Positions 8,901 to 15,732 of a stretch of DNA of 40,411 nucleotides are shown piece by piece. Source of the DNA: Thermoleophilia bacterium (GTDB lineage Bacteria > Actinomycetota > Thermoleophilia > Gaiellales > Gaiellaceae); contig JADGPE010000010.1 of the NCBI GenBank assembly GCA_017882605.1, positions 1-40,411 of the forward strand, written 5' to 3'. The position numbers and the translations under genes were made by a program. The notes beneath the pieces are model-generated. The model was not told the DNA's origin and did no database searches. It saw only the letters and a list, made by a program, of their open reading frames with translations. Every line of letters starts with the position of its first letter. Position 1 is the stretch's first letter.

Positions 8901-9307
8901 TGTTGCACGGACGGCTCGACGTGCTCTGGCGGGAAGACGCGCATGCCCTTGTGCTCGACTACAAGACGAATTCGTTGGCGGAAGGAACGCCGGACGAGAT
9001 CGTCGAGTCCGACTACCGCTTGCAGCGCCTCGTCTATGCGCTCGCCTGTTTCCGCGCCGGCGCCGACGAGGTGGAGGTCGTCTACCACTTCCTCGAGCGG
9101 CCCGACGCCGTCGTCTCCACGACGTTCGACCGGATCGAGCTGCCCGTCCTCGCAGCGGAGCTCTCGGCTGCGATCCGGCGGATCGACGCTGGCGAGTTCG
9201 TGCCGACGCCGAGCGAGTTCACCTGCTCGGGCTGCCCGGCCCTCGACCTCGTCTGCGCCGGCCCGAACCTGCGCCAACCGCCGGGACGGCTGGTCGCGGC
9301 CGTATGA
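5972..9307 (+). CDS. addA: AddA-like UvrD helicase with RecB-type nuclease domain
   Basis: This 1111-aa ATP-dependent 3'-5' helicase/nuclease works on DNA ends in recombinational repair. All SF1 motifs are visible: Walker A SAGAGTGKT (K25), Ia ITYTRKAAGELRARI, II MVDEFQDTN, III VGDEFQSIYGFR, IV QNYRSRP, V TIHAAKGLEF and VI YYVAMTRA. The C-terminal PD-(D/E)XK nuclease has GRLDVL (D983) and VLDYKT (D996, K998). C872 with C1085-x2-C1088-x6-C1095 forms a second apparent Fe-S site, which is not typical of AddA. The GTG start at 5972 follows the addB stop by 1 nt; the frame upstream of it lies inside addB. RecB could be an alternative name, but the adjacent AddB-like partner and the lack of recC or recD favour AddAB. 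Confidence 0.9.
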   Translation: MNPEQRAAVEATGEVFVSAGAGTGKTSVLVERFVGAVCEQGLDVESVLVITYTRKAAGELRARIRAALHARGRHDLARKLDGAWISTIHGFCSRLLRAHPFAVGIDPRFRELDDEHGAVIRGEAFERALAGFCSTRDSERLRLLATYGAKGLRRMLTGVYETLRSAGRDLKLELGDHAGIPERLAELYAAAQAVIDDPGATDKQLAAAHAALALSPNPEQLLDLSHLAAAGDRTAEFRGARDRLNQAAFDELAARDSELLQELLDLFAGEYAAAKARESSLDFEDLQLYARDLLRDHADVREAEQLRFRAIMVDEFQDTNRLQCEIVDLLRAPSRTPSSLGPLDVFFVGDEFQSIYGFRHADVAVFRQRRERAAVRLPLSQNYRSRPEVLAAVNHLFGEEFGDGYQPLAASGEFADPVFGHPVELLVSDKRSYREAGEGWRDGEAGAIARRVRELVDDGVAAPGEIVLLFAAGTDAERYEAALRAHDLPTYRATGRGYFGQQQVVDLLSYLRLLHNRYDDEALVTVLASPFVGVSNDGLVHIRRHAGKRPLYTGIERSLPEPLSDDDQRLVRAFKQRFDRLAAASARLSLERLCEEIVSAHDYDLAVLAQWDGRRRYANLRKLMRLARSYEDLRGPDIEGFVGFIRDQQAVGASQLEAVSEEEGADAVRLLTIHAAKGLEFKVVIVADAGRDTGGVQSSDEILVRPDGTFGFRVIDPKSGKKRGVFSYEEVREAEKQEDTAERLRLYYVAMTRAIDRLIVSGAIDPDRQQDRETPIGWVLGRLGLGGELESGELERGAARFVLSVDRWAPRPVVETEAPAVDDAGQLALFAELPTAPAPRGYRLPELPPLPAPPLHKVRRLSYSALALFERCSYRYYVERITGLREERGTVPGAHGLKATEIGDAVHRLLELVDLRAPAAPGLELVRTWYPAVTDDELERIGRFLASYCESELAARIATLAGAEPERPFAFEHDGVLLHGRLDVLWREDAHALVLDYKTNSLAEGTPDEIVESDYRLQRLVYALACFRAGADEVEVVYHFLERPDAVVSTTFDRIELPVLAAELSAAIRRIDAGEFVPTPSEFTCSGCPALDLVCAGPNLRQPPGRLVAAV

Positions 9308-9355
9308 CGGCGGCGCCGCGCTTCGAGTCGCGGTGGCCCTAACATCCTCCACTAG

Positions 9356-10036
9356 ATGGCGCGCAGCTACCTTGCCGAAGCGCGGCGCAAGAAGGTGACG
9401 CCGAAGAAGGAGCGGATCCGGCTGATCATCGAGCGCCTCGCCGTCGAGCACGCCGACGCGGGCATTGCGTTGACGTTCTCAACACCGCTCGAGCTGCTCG
9501 TGTCCGTGATGCTGAGCGCGCAGACGACCGATGTGAACGTGAACCGCGTCACCGCAAAGTTGTTCGCGAAGTACAGTCGTCCCGAGGACTATCTCGCGGT
9601 GCCCGTGGCGGAGCTCGAGCGCGACATCTTCGCGACCGGGTTCTATCGGCAGAAGACGAAGTCGCTGCGCGGGACGATGCAGCGGCTGCTCGAGGAGCAC
9701 GACGGTGAGGTGCCGGAGGACTTCGACGCGCTCCTGAAGCTTCCCGGCGTCGCGCGCAAGACGGCGAACGTCGTGTCGTCCGAGCGGGGCGCAGCGCAGG
9801 GCATCGTCGTCGACACGCACGTGCGGCGGCTGTCGCAGCGCCTCGGCCTGACCAAGCAGGAAGACCCGGTGAAGATCGAGCGGGACCTGATCAGGCTCGT
9901 GCCGCGGGAGGACTGGGCGCGTTTCCCGCATCTCCTGATCTGGCACGGCCGCCGCATCTGCGACGCCCGCAAGCCGCGCTGCGAGGAGTGCCCGCTCGCG
10001 CTCGACCTCTGCCCCTCGAGCCGCCTGGGGACCTGA
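9356..10036 (+). CDS. nth: Endonuclease III (DNA glycosylase/AP lyase)
   Basis: This 226-aa base-excision-repair enzyme removes oxidised pyrimidines and cleaves abasic sites. The helix-hairpin-helix LPGVARKTANVV carries the Schiff-base lysine K135, and VDTHV carries the catalytic D153; their 18-residue spacing equals that of the E. coli enzyme (K120, D138). A [4Fe-4S] loop closes the protein with C-x6-C-x2-C-x6-C. The last spacer is one residue longer than the usual x5. ATG at 9356 is preceded by TAACAT (9340-9345) and no Shine-Dalgarno. It follows addA by 48 nt on the same strand, which suits a repair gene group. Confidence 0.94.
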   Translation: MARSYLAEARRKKVTPKKERIRLIIERLAVEHADAGIALTFSTPLELLVSVMLSAQTTDVNVNRVTAKLFAKYSRPEDYLAVPVAELERDIFATGFYRQKTKSLRGTMQRLLEEHDGEVPEDFDALLKLPGVARKTANVVSSERGAAQGIVVDTHVRRLSQRLGLTKQEDPVKIERDLIRLVPREDWARFPHLLIWHGRRICDARKPRCEECPLALDLCPSSRLGT

Positions 10037-10477
10037 TCAGCCGCGTTTCGGGGTGAGCGCGACCAGCAGGCCGCCGTCGTCGTCGTAGGCCGGGAAGACG
10101 TCGGCGACGATCTGCTTCTCGCTGCCGCCTCGCGTGCGGATCGACAGCTGCTCGCCCAGTCGGCGAACGCCCCACTCGCGGGCAAGCTCGACCGGCTTTG
10201 CGTCGGAGAACTGCAGCGCGTCCACCACGTCACGGCCGATCAGGTCCGCCTCCGGGAAACCCGTCAGCTCGAACACACCGCGCCCGATCGCGAGCACCCG
10301 CCGCTCCTGGTCGGTAACGAGGAGACCGGTGTCGGGAGCCGGGTAGTAGTCGTCGAGCAGCTCGAAGAGGAAACCGAAGCCGCAGTGCCGGCACGCCGGC
10401 GCCTGCCCCGAGAAGCCCTCGCGGGCGTCGATGTCGAGCGAGCGCTCCTTGCACTTTGGGCAGATGTAGTACGGCAC
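10037..10477 (-). CDS. Zinc-ribbon plus PAS domain protein
   Basis: This 146-aa protein begins with a zinc ribbon (CPKC at about residues 6-9, CRHC at about 29-32). A PAS-like domain follows (about residues 50-140; LLVTDQERRVLAIGRGVFELTGFPEADLIGR is its typical opening). No kinase, cyclase or DNA-binding output domain is present, so it may act by protein contact as a small redox or ligand sensor. The GTG start at 10477 gives MPYYICPKC. It lies 45 nt downstream of trxB in the same direction, so the two may be co-transcribed; zinc thiolates beside a thioredoxin reductase would fit redox sensing, but that is inference. The exact family is not known to me. Confidence 0.75.
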   Translation of the reverse strand: MPYYICPKCKERSLDIDAREGFSGQAPACRHCGFGFLFELLDDYYPAPDTGLLVTDQERRVLAIGRGVFELTGFPEADLIGRDVVDALQFSDAKPVELAREWGVRRLGEQLSIRTRGGSEKQIVADVFPAYDDDGGLLVALTPKRG

Positions 10478-10522
10478 GCGGGGGAGGGTAGCCCGCGGAC
10501 TAGCCCTGCGAGGGGATCGCCC

Positions 10523-11488
10523 TCATCTGTTCGCGGTCAGCGCCGTTCCGGGATGGCCCTCGAACGTCGCGAGGAACCGCTCGGCGTCGAGTGCGCCCAT
10601 GCAGCCCGAGCCGGCGGCGGTGATCGCCTGCCGGTAGGTGTGGTCCTGCACGTCGCCGACGGCGAAGACGCCGGGGATGTTCGTCTCGGTCGACCCCGGC
10701 TTCGTGACGAGGTAACCGTTCTCGTCGTGGTCGAGTTGGTCGACGAAGAGCGACGTGTTCGGATCGTGACCGATCGCGACGAAGAGACCGTCTGCGGCCA
10801 CCTGCCAGGTCTCGCCGGTCGCGGTGCTGCGCAGGCGAAGGGCGTCGACCTTCACGTCGCCGATCACCTCCTCGACGACCGCGCCCAGCACGAAGTCGAG
10901 CTTCTCGTTCTTCTCTGCGCGATCGACCATGATCTTCGACGCGCGGAACTCGTCGCGACGGTGCACGAGGTGCACGCGCGAGGCGAACTTCGTCAAGAAC
11001 AGCGCCTCCTCGAAGGCGGAGTCGCCGCCGCCGACGACGTACACGTCCTTGTCACGGAAGAAGGCGGCATCACAGGTCGCGCACGCGGAGACACCCCGGC
11101 CCTTGTGGTGCTCTTCGGACTCGATCCCGAGCCAGCGGGCGCTCGCCCCCGTCGCGACGATCACGGCGCGTGCGCGGTACTCGTCGCCACCGACCCACAC
11201 GCGCAGGGGCTGCTCGGAGAAATCGACCTTCGTCACGTCATCGGTGATGTAGTCCGCGCCGAAGCGTTCGGCCTGGCGGCGGAAGTCGGCCATCATCTCG
11301 GGGCCCATGACCCCGTCCGGGTACCCCGGGTAGTTCTCGACATCGCTCGTGATCATCAGCTGGCCGCCCCACTGGAATCCCTCGATCACGAGCGGCTCCA
11401 GGTCGGCGCGCGCGGCGTACAGCGCAGCGGTATAGCCGGCGGGGCCGCCGCCGATGATGATCAGCTCACGGACGGTCTGGTCGCTCAA
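10523..11488 (-). CDS. trxB: Thioredoxin reductase
   Basis: This 321-aa cytoplasmic flavoenzyme passes electrons from NADPH via FAD to thioredoxin. The FAD-binding GGGPAGYTAALYAARA lies at the N-terminus. The redox-active CATC is at residues 136-139. The NADPH-binding GGGDSAFEEALFL follows, and the second FAD motif GVFAVGDVQDHTYRQAITAAGSG closes the protein. Length is normal for the low-molecular-weight bacterial type. The start is TTG at 11488, supported by AGGAG four nt upstream and by the alignment of the N-terminal beta strand. Thioredoxin itself is not in the window. Confidence 0.95.
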   Translation of the reverse strand: MSDQTVRELIIIGGGPAGYTAALYAARADLEPLVIEGFQWGGQLMITSDVENYPGYPDGVMGPEMMADFRRQAERFGADYITDDVTKVDFSEQPLRVWVGGDEYRARAVIVATGASARWLGIESEEHHKGRGVSACATCDAAFFRDKDVYVVGGGDSAFEEALFLTKFASRVHLVHRRDEFRASKIMVDRAEKNEKLDFVLGAVVEEVIGDVKVDALRLRSTATGETWQVAADGLFVAIGHDPNTSLFVDQLDHDENGYLVTKPGSTETNIPGVFAVGDVQDHTYRQAITAAGSGCMGALDAERFLATFEGHPGTALTANR

Positions 11489-11571
11489 AGTGCTCCTCTC
11501 CGGAAAAACGTGTTCGTCCTAGTAAACGCCAAAGGGCGGCTGGACGTTCCCGGGCATCCATGGGGGTAGCG

Positions 11572-12729
11572 CTACGCGGCGTCGGCGTCGCGGTGCGGCA
11601 GCGCGACCAACTCAGGCGCGCTGACGACGACGGGCTTGCGCTCGATCTGCTTCGCGTCGGGCAGCTCGTCGTTGGTCACGCCGTGCTCCGGGAACTTGCG
11701 TGCGGTCACGAGCAGGCGCGTCTCGAACGAGCTCACCGCCTGGTTGAACGCAGCGACCGCGGTGTCGAGGCCGCGCCCGACTTTCGCGAAGTGGCCGGCG
11801 AACACGCCGAGGCGGTCGTAGAGCTCACGGCCGAGACTCGAGATCTCGCGGGCGCTCTCCGCGACCGTCTCCTGTTGCCACCCGTAGGAGATCGTGCGCA
11901 ACAGGCCGATCAGTGTTGCCGGTGACGCGACGATCACGCCGGCCGCGGCTCCCGCCTCGAACAGCGATCCGTCCTCGTCGAGCGCCGCACGATAGAGCCC
12001 TTCGTCGACGAACATCACGACGAACTCGGGCGTCGATTCGAACTGGTCCCAGTAGCGCTTCTGGCCGAGCTTCCTGATGTGCTCGCGCATTTGCTGCGCA
12101 TGCCGGCCGAGGTGCACCCGCTTGAGGTCGACGTCGTCGGTGGCCACGGCGTCGAGGTAGCCCTCGATCGGCACCTTCGAGTCGACGACGATGCACTTGC
12201 CGCCGGGAAGCTTCACGACCATGTCGGGCCGCAGCAGGCGGCCGTCGTCATCACGTTCGCTCGCCTGTGTGCGGAAGTCGCAGTAGTCGAGCATCCCCGC
12301 GAGCTCGACCACGCGCTTCAGTTGCACCTCGCCCCAGCGGCCGCGGACGTGGGGCGCGCGGAGCGCGGTCACGAGGCTGCCCGTCTCCGTGCGCAGCTTC
12401 TCCTGCCCGGCCGCGACCTCGCGGAGGCGCTCGCCGATCGCGGTCACTTCACGCGCGCGTTTGTCCTCGAGCTGTTTCGACTGCGCCTCGAACTTGGTCA
12501 GCGTCTCCTTGATCGGCGCGAGGCGCGCCTCGGCGAGCTCGAGGAGCGACGCCTGGCTCTTCAGCAGTGCGTCGCCGGTCGCCGCCTTGAGGCGATCTTC
12601 CCACTGGCCCTGGTTGCGCTCGACCGCCGCCAGCTTGTCCGTCGCCCGCCCGAGCCGCTCGCGCAGCCACAGGTAGACGCCGCCGCCTCCGAGCGCCAGG
12701 CCGAGCAGAAGAAAGCTGATCGCTGCCAT
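11572..12729 (-). CDS. rmuC: RmuC family protein
   Basis: This 385-aa protein has an N-terminal membrane helix (about residues 3-21), then a helical coiled-coil region to about residue 115. The RmuC core (GRWGEVQLKRVVELAGM, PDMVVKLPGGKCIVVDSKVP) contains a restriction-endonuclease-like fold with the D/DSK residues. RmuC is linked to limiting inversions at short inverted repeats and is often placed among predicted nucleases; the biochemical activity is not firmly established. ATG at 12729 has TATCGT on the minus strand (12740-12745) ending 10 nt upstream and no Shine-Dalgarno. It is divergent from the DinG-like helicase, which may mean shared control of two genome-maintenance genes. Confidence 0.92.
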   Translation of the reverse strand: MAAISFLLLGLALGGGGVYLWLRERLGRATDKLAAVERNQGQWEDRLKAATGDALLKSQASLLELAEARLAPIKETLTKFEAQSKQLEDKRAREVTAIGERLREVAAGQEKLRTETGSLVTALRAPHVRGRWGEVQLKRVVELAGMLDYCDFRTQASERDDDGRLLRPDMVVKLPGGKCIVVDSKVPIEGYLDAVATDDVDLKRVHLGRHAQQMREHIRKLGQKRYWDQFESTPEFVVMFVDEGLYRAALDEDGSLFEAGAAAGVIVASPATLIGLLRTISYGWQQETVAESAREISSLGRELYDRLGVFAGHFAKVGRGLDTAVAAFNQAVSSFETRLLVTARKFPEHGVTNDELPDAKQIERKPVVVSAPELVALPHRDADAA

Positions 12730-12787
12730 GGGCCGACAGACGATAGAGATGCCGTCGGACGGCGCTGGACCAAAAAAATCAGCCCCG

Positions 12788-12848
12788 GCGAGTCCGAAGA
12801 CCTACCGGAGCTGAGTGCCGGATCCAGCGAGTCCGAAGACCTACCGGA
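12788..12848. repeat. Two-copy direct repeat, 39-bp period
   Basis: A 22-bp word starting GCGAGTCCGAAGACC is present exactly at 12788-12809 and 12827-12848, so the period is 39 bp. It lies in the 255-bp divergent region between rmuC and dinG. Two copies could bind a regulator or be a slippage duplication. Confidence 0.7.
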
Positions 12849-12903
12849 TCCGACGAGGGGAACCTATCCCGGCCAGCCGGCGGCCGTCAAGAAGGCACCC
12901 CGG

Positions 12904-12930
12904 CGGAAAGACGCAAATTGCATCTTTCCG
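12904..12930. promoter_or_regulatory. 27-bp imperfect palindrome upstream of the DinG-like gene
   Basis: Left arm CGGAAAGACGCAA (12904-12916) and right arm TTGCATCTTTCCG (12918-12930) pair at 12 of 13 positions around A12917; the single mismatch is C12912/A12922. It is centred about 68 nt before the dinG start and upstream of its presumed -35, the place for an activator site or operator. It does not match the actinobacterial LexA box (GAAC-N4-GTTC). No U-tract follows, so it is not a standard terminator. Confidence 0.5.
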
Positions 12931-12971
12931 TGACGAGCTGGCCCCGGTGGGGGAACGTCCGTTCGCTCGCG

Positions 12972-12977
12972 TACCCT
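12972..12977 (+). promoter_or_regulatory. Candidate -10 element of the DinG-like gene
   Basis: TACCCT ends 7 nt before the ATG at 12985. No Shine-Dalgarno is present, so a leaderless mRNA is suggested. The -35 is unclear. Confidence 0.35.
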
Positions 12978-12984
12978 TGCGCCG

Positions 12985-14841
12985 ATGGAGGACGTCTTCG
13001 GTCCCGGTGGGGCGCTCGAGCGTGCGCTTCCCGACTACGAGCCGAGGCGCGAACAGGCCACGCTCGCCCGCTGCGTCGAGCACGCCCTCGCCACAGGTGA
13101 GCACCTGGTCGCCGAGGCAGGGACCGGCGTCGGCAAGAGCCTCGCCTATCTCGTCCCGGCCCTCGAGTCGGGGCGGCGCGTCGTCGTCGCCACCGCCACC
13201 AAGGCGCTGCAAGAGCAGCTCCTCTCGAAGGACGTCCCGATCGCGGCCGCGGCAATCGGGCGAGCTGTGCGCGTCGAGGTGCTGAAGGGACGCGCCAACT
13301 ACCTCTGCCGGCGACAGCTTCAGGGCTTTCAGCCGTTCCTGCTCGCAGACGGGCGCGATGCCCGCGCCTGGGAGGCGATGCAGGGCTGGCTCGACGCGAC
13401 CGAGACCGGCGACCGCGCCGAGCTCACCCTCGAGCCGACCGAGGCCTTCTGGGCCGAGTTGGCGGTCGGCCCCGACCGCTGCTCGGGCCGGCGCTGCCCA
13501 TTCGTTTCGGCGTGCTTCGCCGAGGCGTCGCGCGAGCGGGCTGCCTCGGCCGACCTCGTGATCGTCAACCACGCGCTCTACTTCGCGCACATCGCCTCCG
13601 GCGGCGGCGTGTTGCCCGAGCACGACGCGGTGATCTTCGACGAGGCGCACCGGCTGGAGGAGTCAGCTGCCTCGTGGCTCGGCGGCCGCGTCTCGCGCAC
13701 GGGGCTCAGGCGGCTCGCCGCGGATGTCGAGCGAGCGTGCCGGGAAGCGCAACGCCCCTTTCCCGCCCGGCAGATCGACCGCGTCGAGCGCACCGGTGAG
13801 AAGCTCCTGCGCGCGGTCGCACCCGCGGCCGGCCGCAAGCGGCTGCGTGAGGTGCCGGCCGAGCCGGCGCTCGTCCTGATGGACGCGCTCGCCGATCTCT
13901 CGAACGCACTGCAGGGGCAGGGCGAGGACCTGGACGGCCTTGCCCGGAGGGCGCTCGCCGTCGCGAGCGAGCTCGAGCAGTGTCTCGAGCCGGGTGAGCT
14001 CGACCGCGTCGTGTGGGCCGAGCCGGACGCCCTCGTCTGGGCTCCGGTCGACGTCTCGTCAGAGTTGCGCGACCGCCTCTGGGACGACGGTCCCACGGCG
14101 ATCCTCGTCTCGGCGACGCTCACGACGGGCGACGACGCGAGGTTCGTGCGGCGGCGGCTCGGGCTCGAGCACGCGCGCGAGGCCGTCGTCGGCTCGCCGT
14201 ACGACTTCCCCGAGCAGGCGCTGCTCTACGTGCCCCGCACGATGCCCGACCCCCGCGGCGAGGACTTCACCGAGCGCGCCGCCGACGAGATCGTGTCGCT
14301 GCTTGCCCTCTCCGAGGGCCGCGCGCTCGTCCTCACCTCCAGCTATCGCGCGCTAGAGGTCTACCGCGAGCGCGTGCGGGGCCGCGTTCCATACGAGGTG
14401 CTCGTCCAGGGTGAGGCGCCCCGCGAGCGGCTGCTCGAGCGTTTCCGCGACGAGGTTGGCTCCGTGCTGCTCGCGACCTCGACGTTCTGGCAAGGGGTGG
14501 ACGTGCCGGGCGAGTCGCTGTCGCTGCTCGTGATCGACAAGCTCCCGTTCTCGGCGCCGGGCGATCCGCTGCACGAGGCGCGCTGCGAGGCCGTCGAACG
14601 CGCTGGGGGCGACTGGTTTCGCGACTATGCGTTGCCGACGGCGATGCTGCAATTGCGACAGGGGTTCGGGCGCCTGATCCGGGGACATTCCGACCGCGGC
14701 GTCGTCGCGATCCTCGATCCGCGGCTGCGCACCCGGCCGTACGGACGCGCTTTTCTCGCGGCGCTGCCGCGCTGCCCGATTGCCGAAGATGCTGCCGCGG
14801 TGGCGGCCTTTTTCGGCGACATCATCGCCGTTTCCGCTTGA
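12985..14841 (+). CDS. dinG: DinG/XPD-family Fe-S ATP-dependent DNA helicase
   Basis: This 618-aa SF2 5'-3' helicase is of the type that unwinds R-loops, forks and damaged DNA. Walker A is EAGTGVGKS (K51). Four cysteines between motifs I and II (C108, C166, C171, C177) form the [4Fe-4S] site of XPD/DinG helicases. The DEAH box is at 219-222 (FDEAHRLEE), and motif VI reads QLRQGFGRLIRG. It lacks the N-terminal exonuclease domain found in some Gram-positive DinG proteins. The ATG at 12985 sits 7 nt after a TACCCT hexamer. The 255-bp upstream region holds a direct repeat and a long palindrome. YoaA is an alternative name for close paralogues. Confidence 0.92.
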   Translation: MEDVFGPGGALERALPDYEPRREQATLARCVEHALATGEHLVAEAGTGVGKSLAYLVPALESGRRVVVATATKALQEQLLSKDVPIAAAAIGRAVRVEVLKGRANYLCRRQLQGFQPFLLADGRDARAWEAMQGWLDATETGDRAELTLEPTEAFWAELAVGPDRCSGRRCPFVSACFAEASRERAASADLVIVNHALYFAHIASGGGVLPEHDAVIFDEAHRLEESAASWLGGRVSRTGLRRLAADVERACREAQRPFPARQIDRVERTGEKLLRAVAPAAGRKRLREVPAEPALVLMDALADLSNALQGQGEDLDGLARRALAVASELEQCLEPGELDRVVWAEPDALVWAPVDVSSELRDRLWDDGPTAILVSATLTTGDDARFVRRRLGLEHAREAVVGSPYDFPEQALLYVPRTMPDPRGEDFTERAADEIVSLLALSEGRALVLTSSYRALEVYRERVRGRVPYEVLVQGEAPRERLLERFRDEVGSVLLATSTFWQGVDVPGESLSLLVIDKLPFSAPGDPLHEARCEAVERAGGDWFRDYALPTAMLQLRQGFGRLIRGHSDRGVVAILDPRLRTRPYGRAFLAALPRCPIAEDAAAVAAFFGDIIAVSA

Positions 14842-14853
14842 ATACCGCGGCTG

Positions 14854-15603
14854 ATGGCGAAGAAGAAGCCCCGCACCCCACCGGCGCCGCGCGTTCAGGC
14901 GCCACAGCGCCGAACCGGTTCGTCTTCGAAAGGCGGGTCGTCTGCGCCGGATGACCTGGGCCTGCAGCACCGCAGGATGCTCTACGGGGCCGCCGCGGCG
15001 GGCTTCGTCGGCCTTGTGGCGGTCATCCTCATCTTCGCTCTCGGTGGAGGTTCAAGCAGCGATGCGAAGCAGGTTGCGGCGGACTTTGCGGCGGCGAACT
15101 GCACCTTCAAGACCGTTGCCGCGTCCGTGCCGAAGGGTGCGCCGACGCACGTCGCGAGCCTCACGTCGAACGACCACTGGAACACGGACCCGCCCTCGAA
15201 CGGCCAGCACTACCCCGAATGGGCGGTCTGGGGCTTCTACACCGACCCGGTCAATCCGCGCAGGGTCGTGCACAACGAAGAACACGGCGGCGTCATTGTC
15301 TGGTGGGGCTCGAAGGTACCGCAGTTGACCGTCGCGAAGCTGCTCGCCTGGTACAACGAGAAGCCCGCTGGGTCGTTCGGGACGCCCTACCCGACGCTCG
15401 GGAGCAAGATCGCGATCACCGCGTGGACCGGGGACACCTCGCACTACCAGCAGAACGGTTACTACGGCCAGGGCCACATCGCGGTCTGCCCGAGCTACAC
15501 CGCGGCGACGAAGAAAGCCTTTGAGAGCTTCCGCAAGCTCTACCGGGGTCACGGACCTGAAGGCATCCCGCTCTCCGCCGACGCGCCGGGCCAAGGGCCC
15601 TAA
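14854..15603 (+). CDS. DUF3105 domain membrane-anchored protein
   Basis: This 249-aa protein has a basic, proline-rich cytoplasmic N-terminus and one membrane helix (about residues 44-66). An extracytoplasmic DUF3105 domain follows, recognised by DPPSNGQHYPEW and HNEEHGGVIVWW. Two cysteines (NCTFK and AVCPSY) could form a disulfide outside the membrane. The function of DUF3105 is not established. The gene begins 12 nt after the dinG stop and is probably read through from it. The ATG gives MAKKKPR; no strong Shine-Dalgarno is seen. Confidence 0.85.
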   Translation: MAKKKPRTPPAPRVQAPQRRTGSSSKGGSSAPDDLGLQHRRMLYGAAAAGFVGLVAVILIFALGGGSSSDAKQVAADFAAANCTFKTVAASVPKGAPTHVASLTSNDHWNTDPPSNGQHYPEWAVWGFYTDPVNPRRVVHNEEHGGVIVWWGSKVPQLTVAKLLAWYNEKPAGSFGTPYPTLGSKIAITAWTGDTSHYQQNGYYGQGHIAVCPSYTAATKKAFESFRKLYRGHGPEGIPLSADAPGQGP

Positions 15604-15629
15604 CGCAGTGAGGCGTTTAGCCTGACTCC

Positions 15630-15715
15630 GCCGGGGTGGCGGAACTGGTAGACGCAGCCGGCTTAAAACCGGCCGTCCCTATTGGGACTTGGGGGTTCGA
15701 GACCCTCCCCCGGCA
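15630..15715 (+). tRNA. tRNA-Leu (anticodon TAA)
   Basis: This is an 86-nt class II tRNA. Acceptor arms GCCGGGG and CCCCGGC pair fully. The anticodon stem GCCGG/CCGGC encloses the loop CTTAAAA, giving anticodon TAA. A long variable arm and the T loop TTCGAGA (with GGGGG/CCCTC stem) are present, and the discriminator is A. The CCA end is not encoded. Confidence 0.96.
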
Positions 15716-15732
15716 CTCAGATTCGAACGCGG

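Noticed and set aside
12904-12930. LexA/SOS box upstream of dinG
   Set aside because: The dyad does not contain GAAC-N4-GTTC or a close form; I keep it only as an unassigned palindrome.
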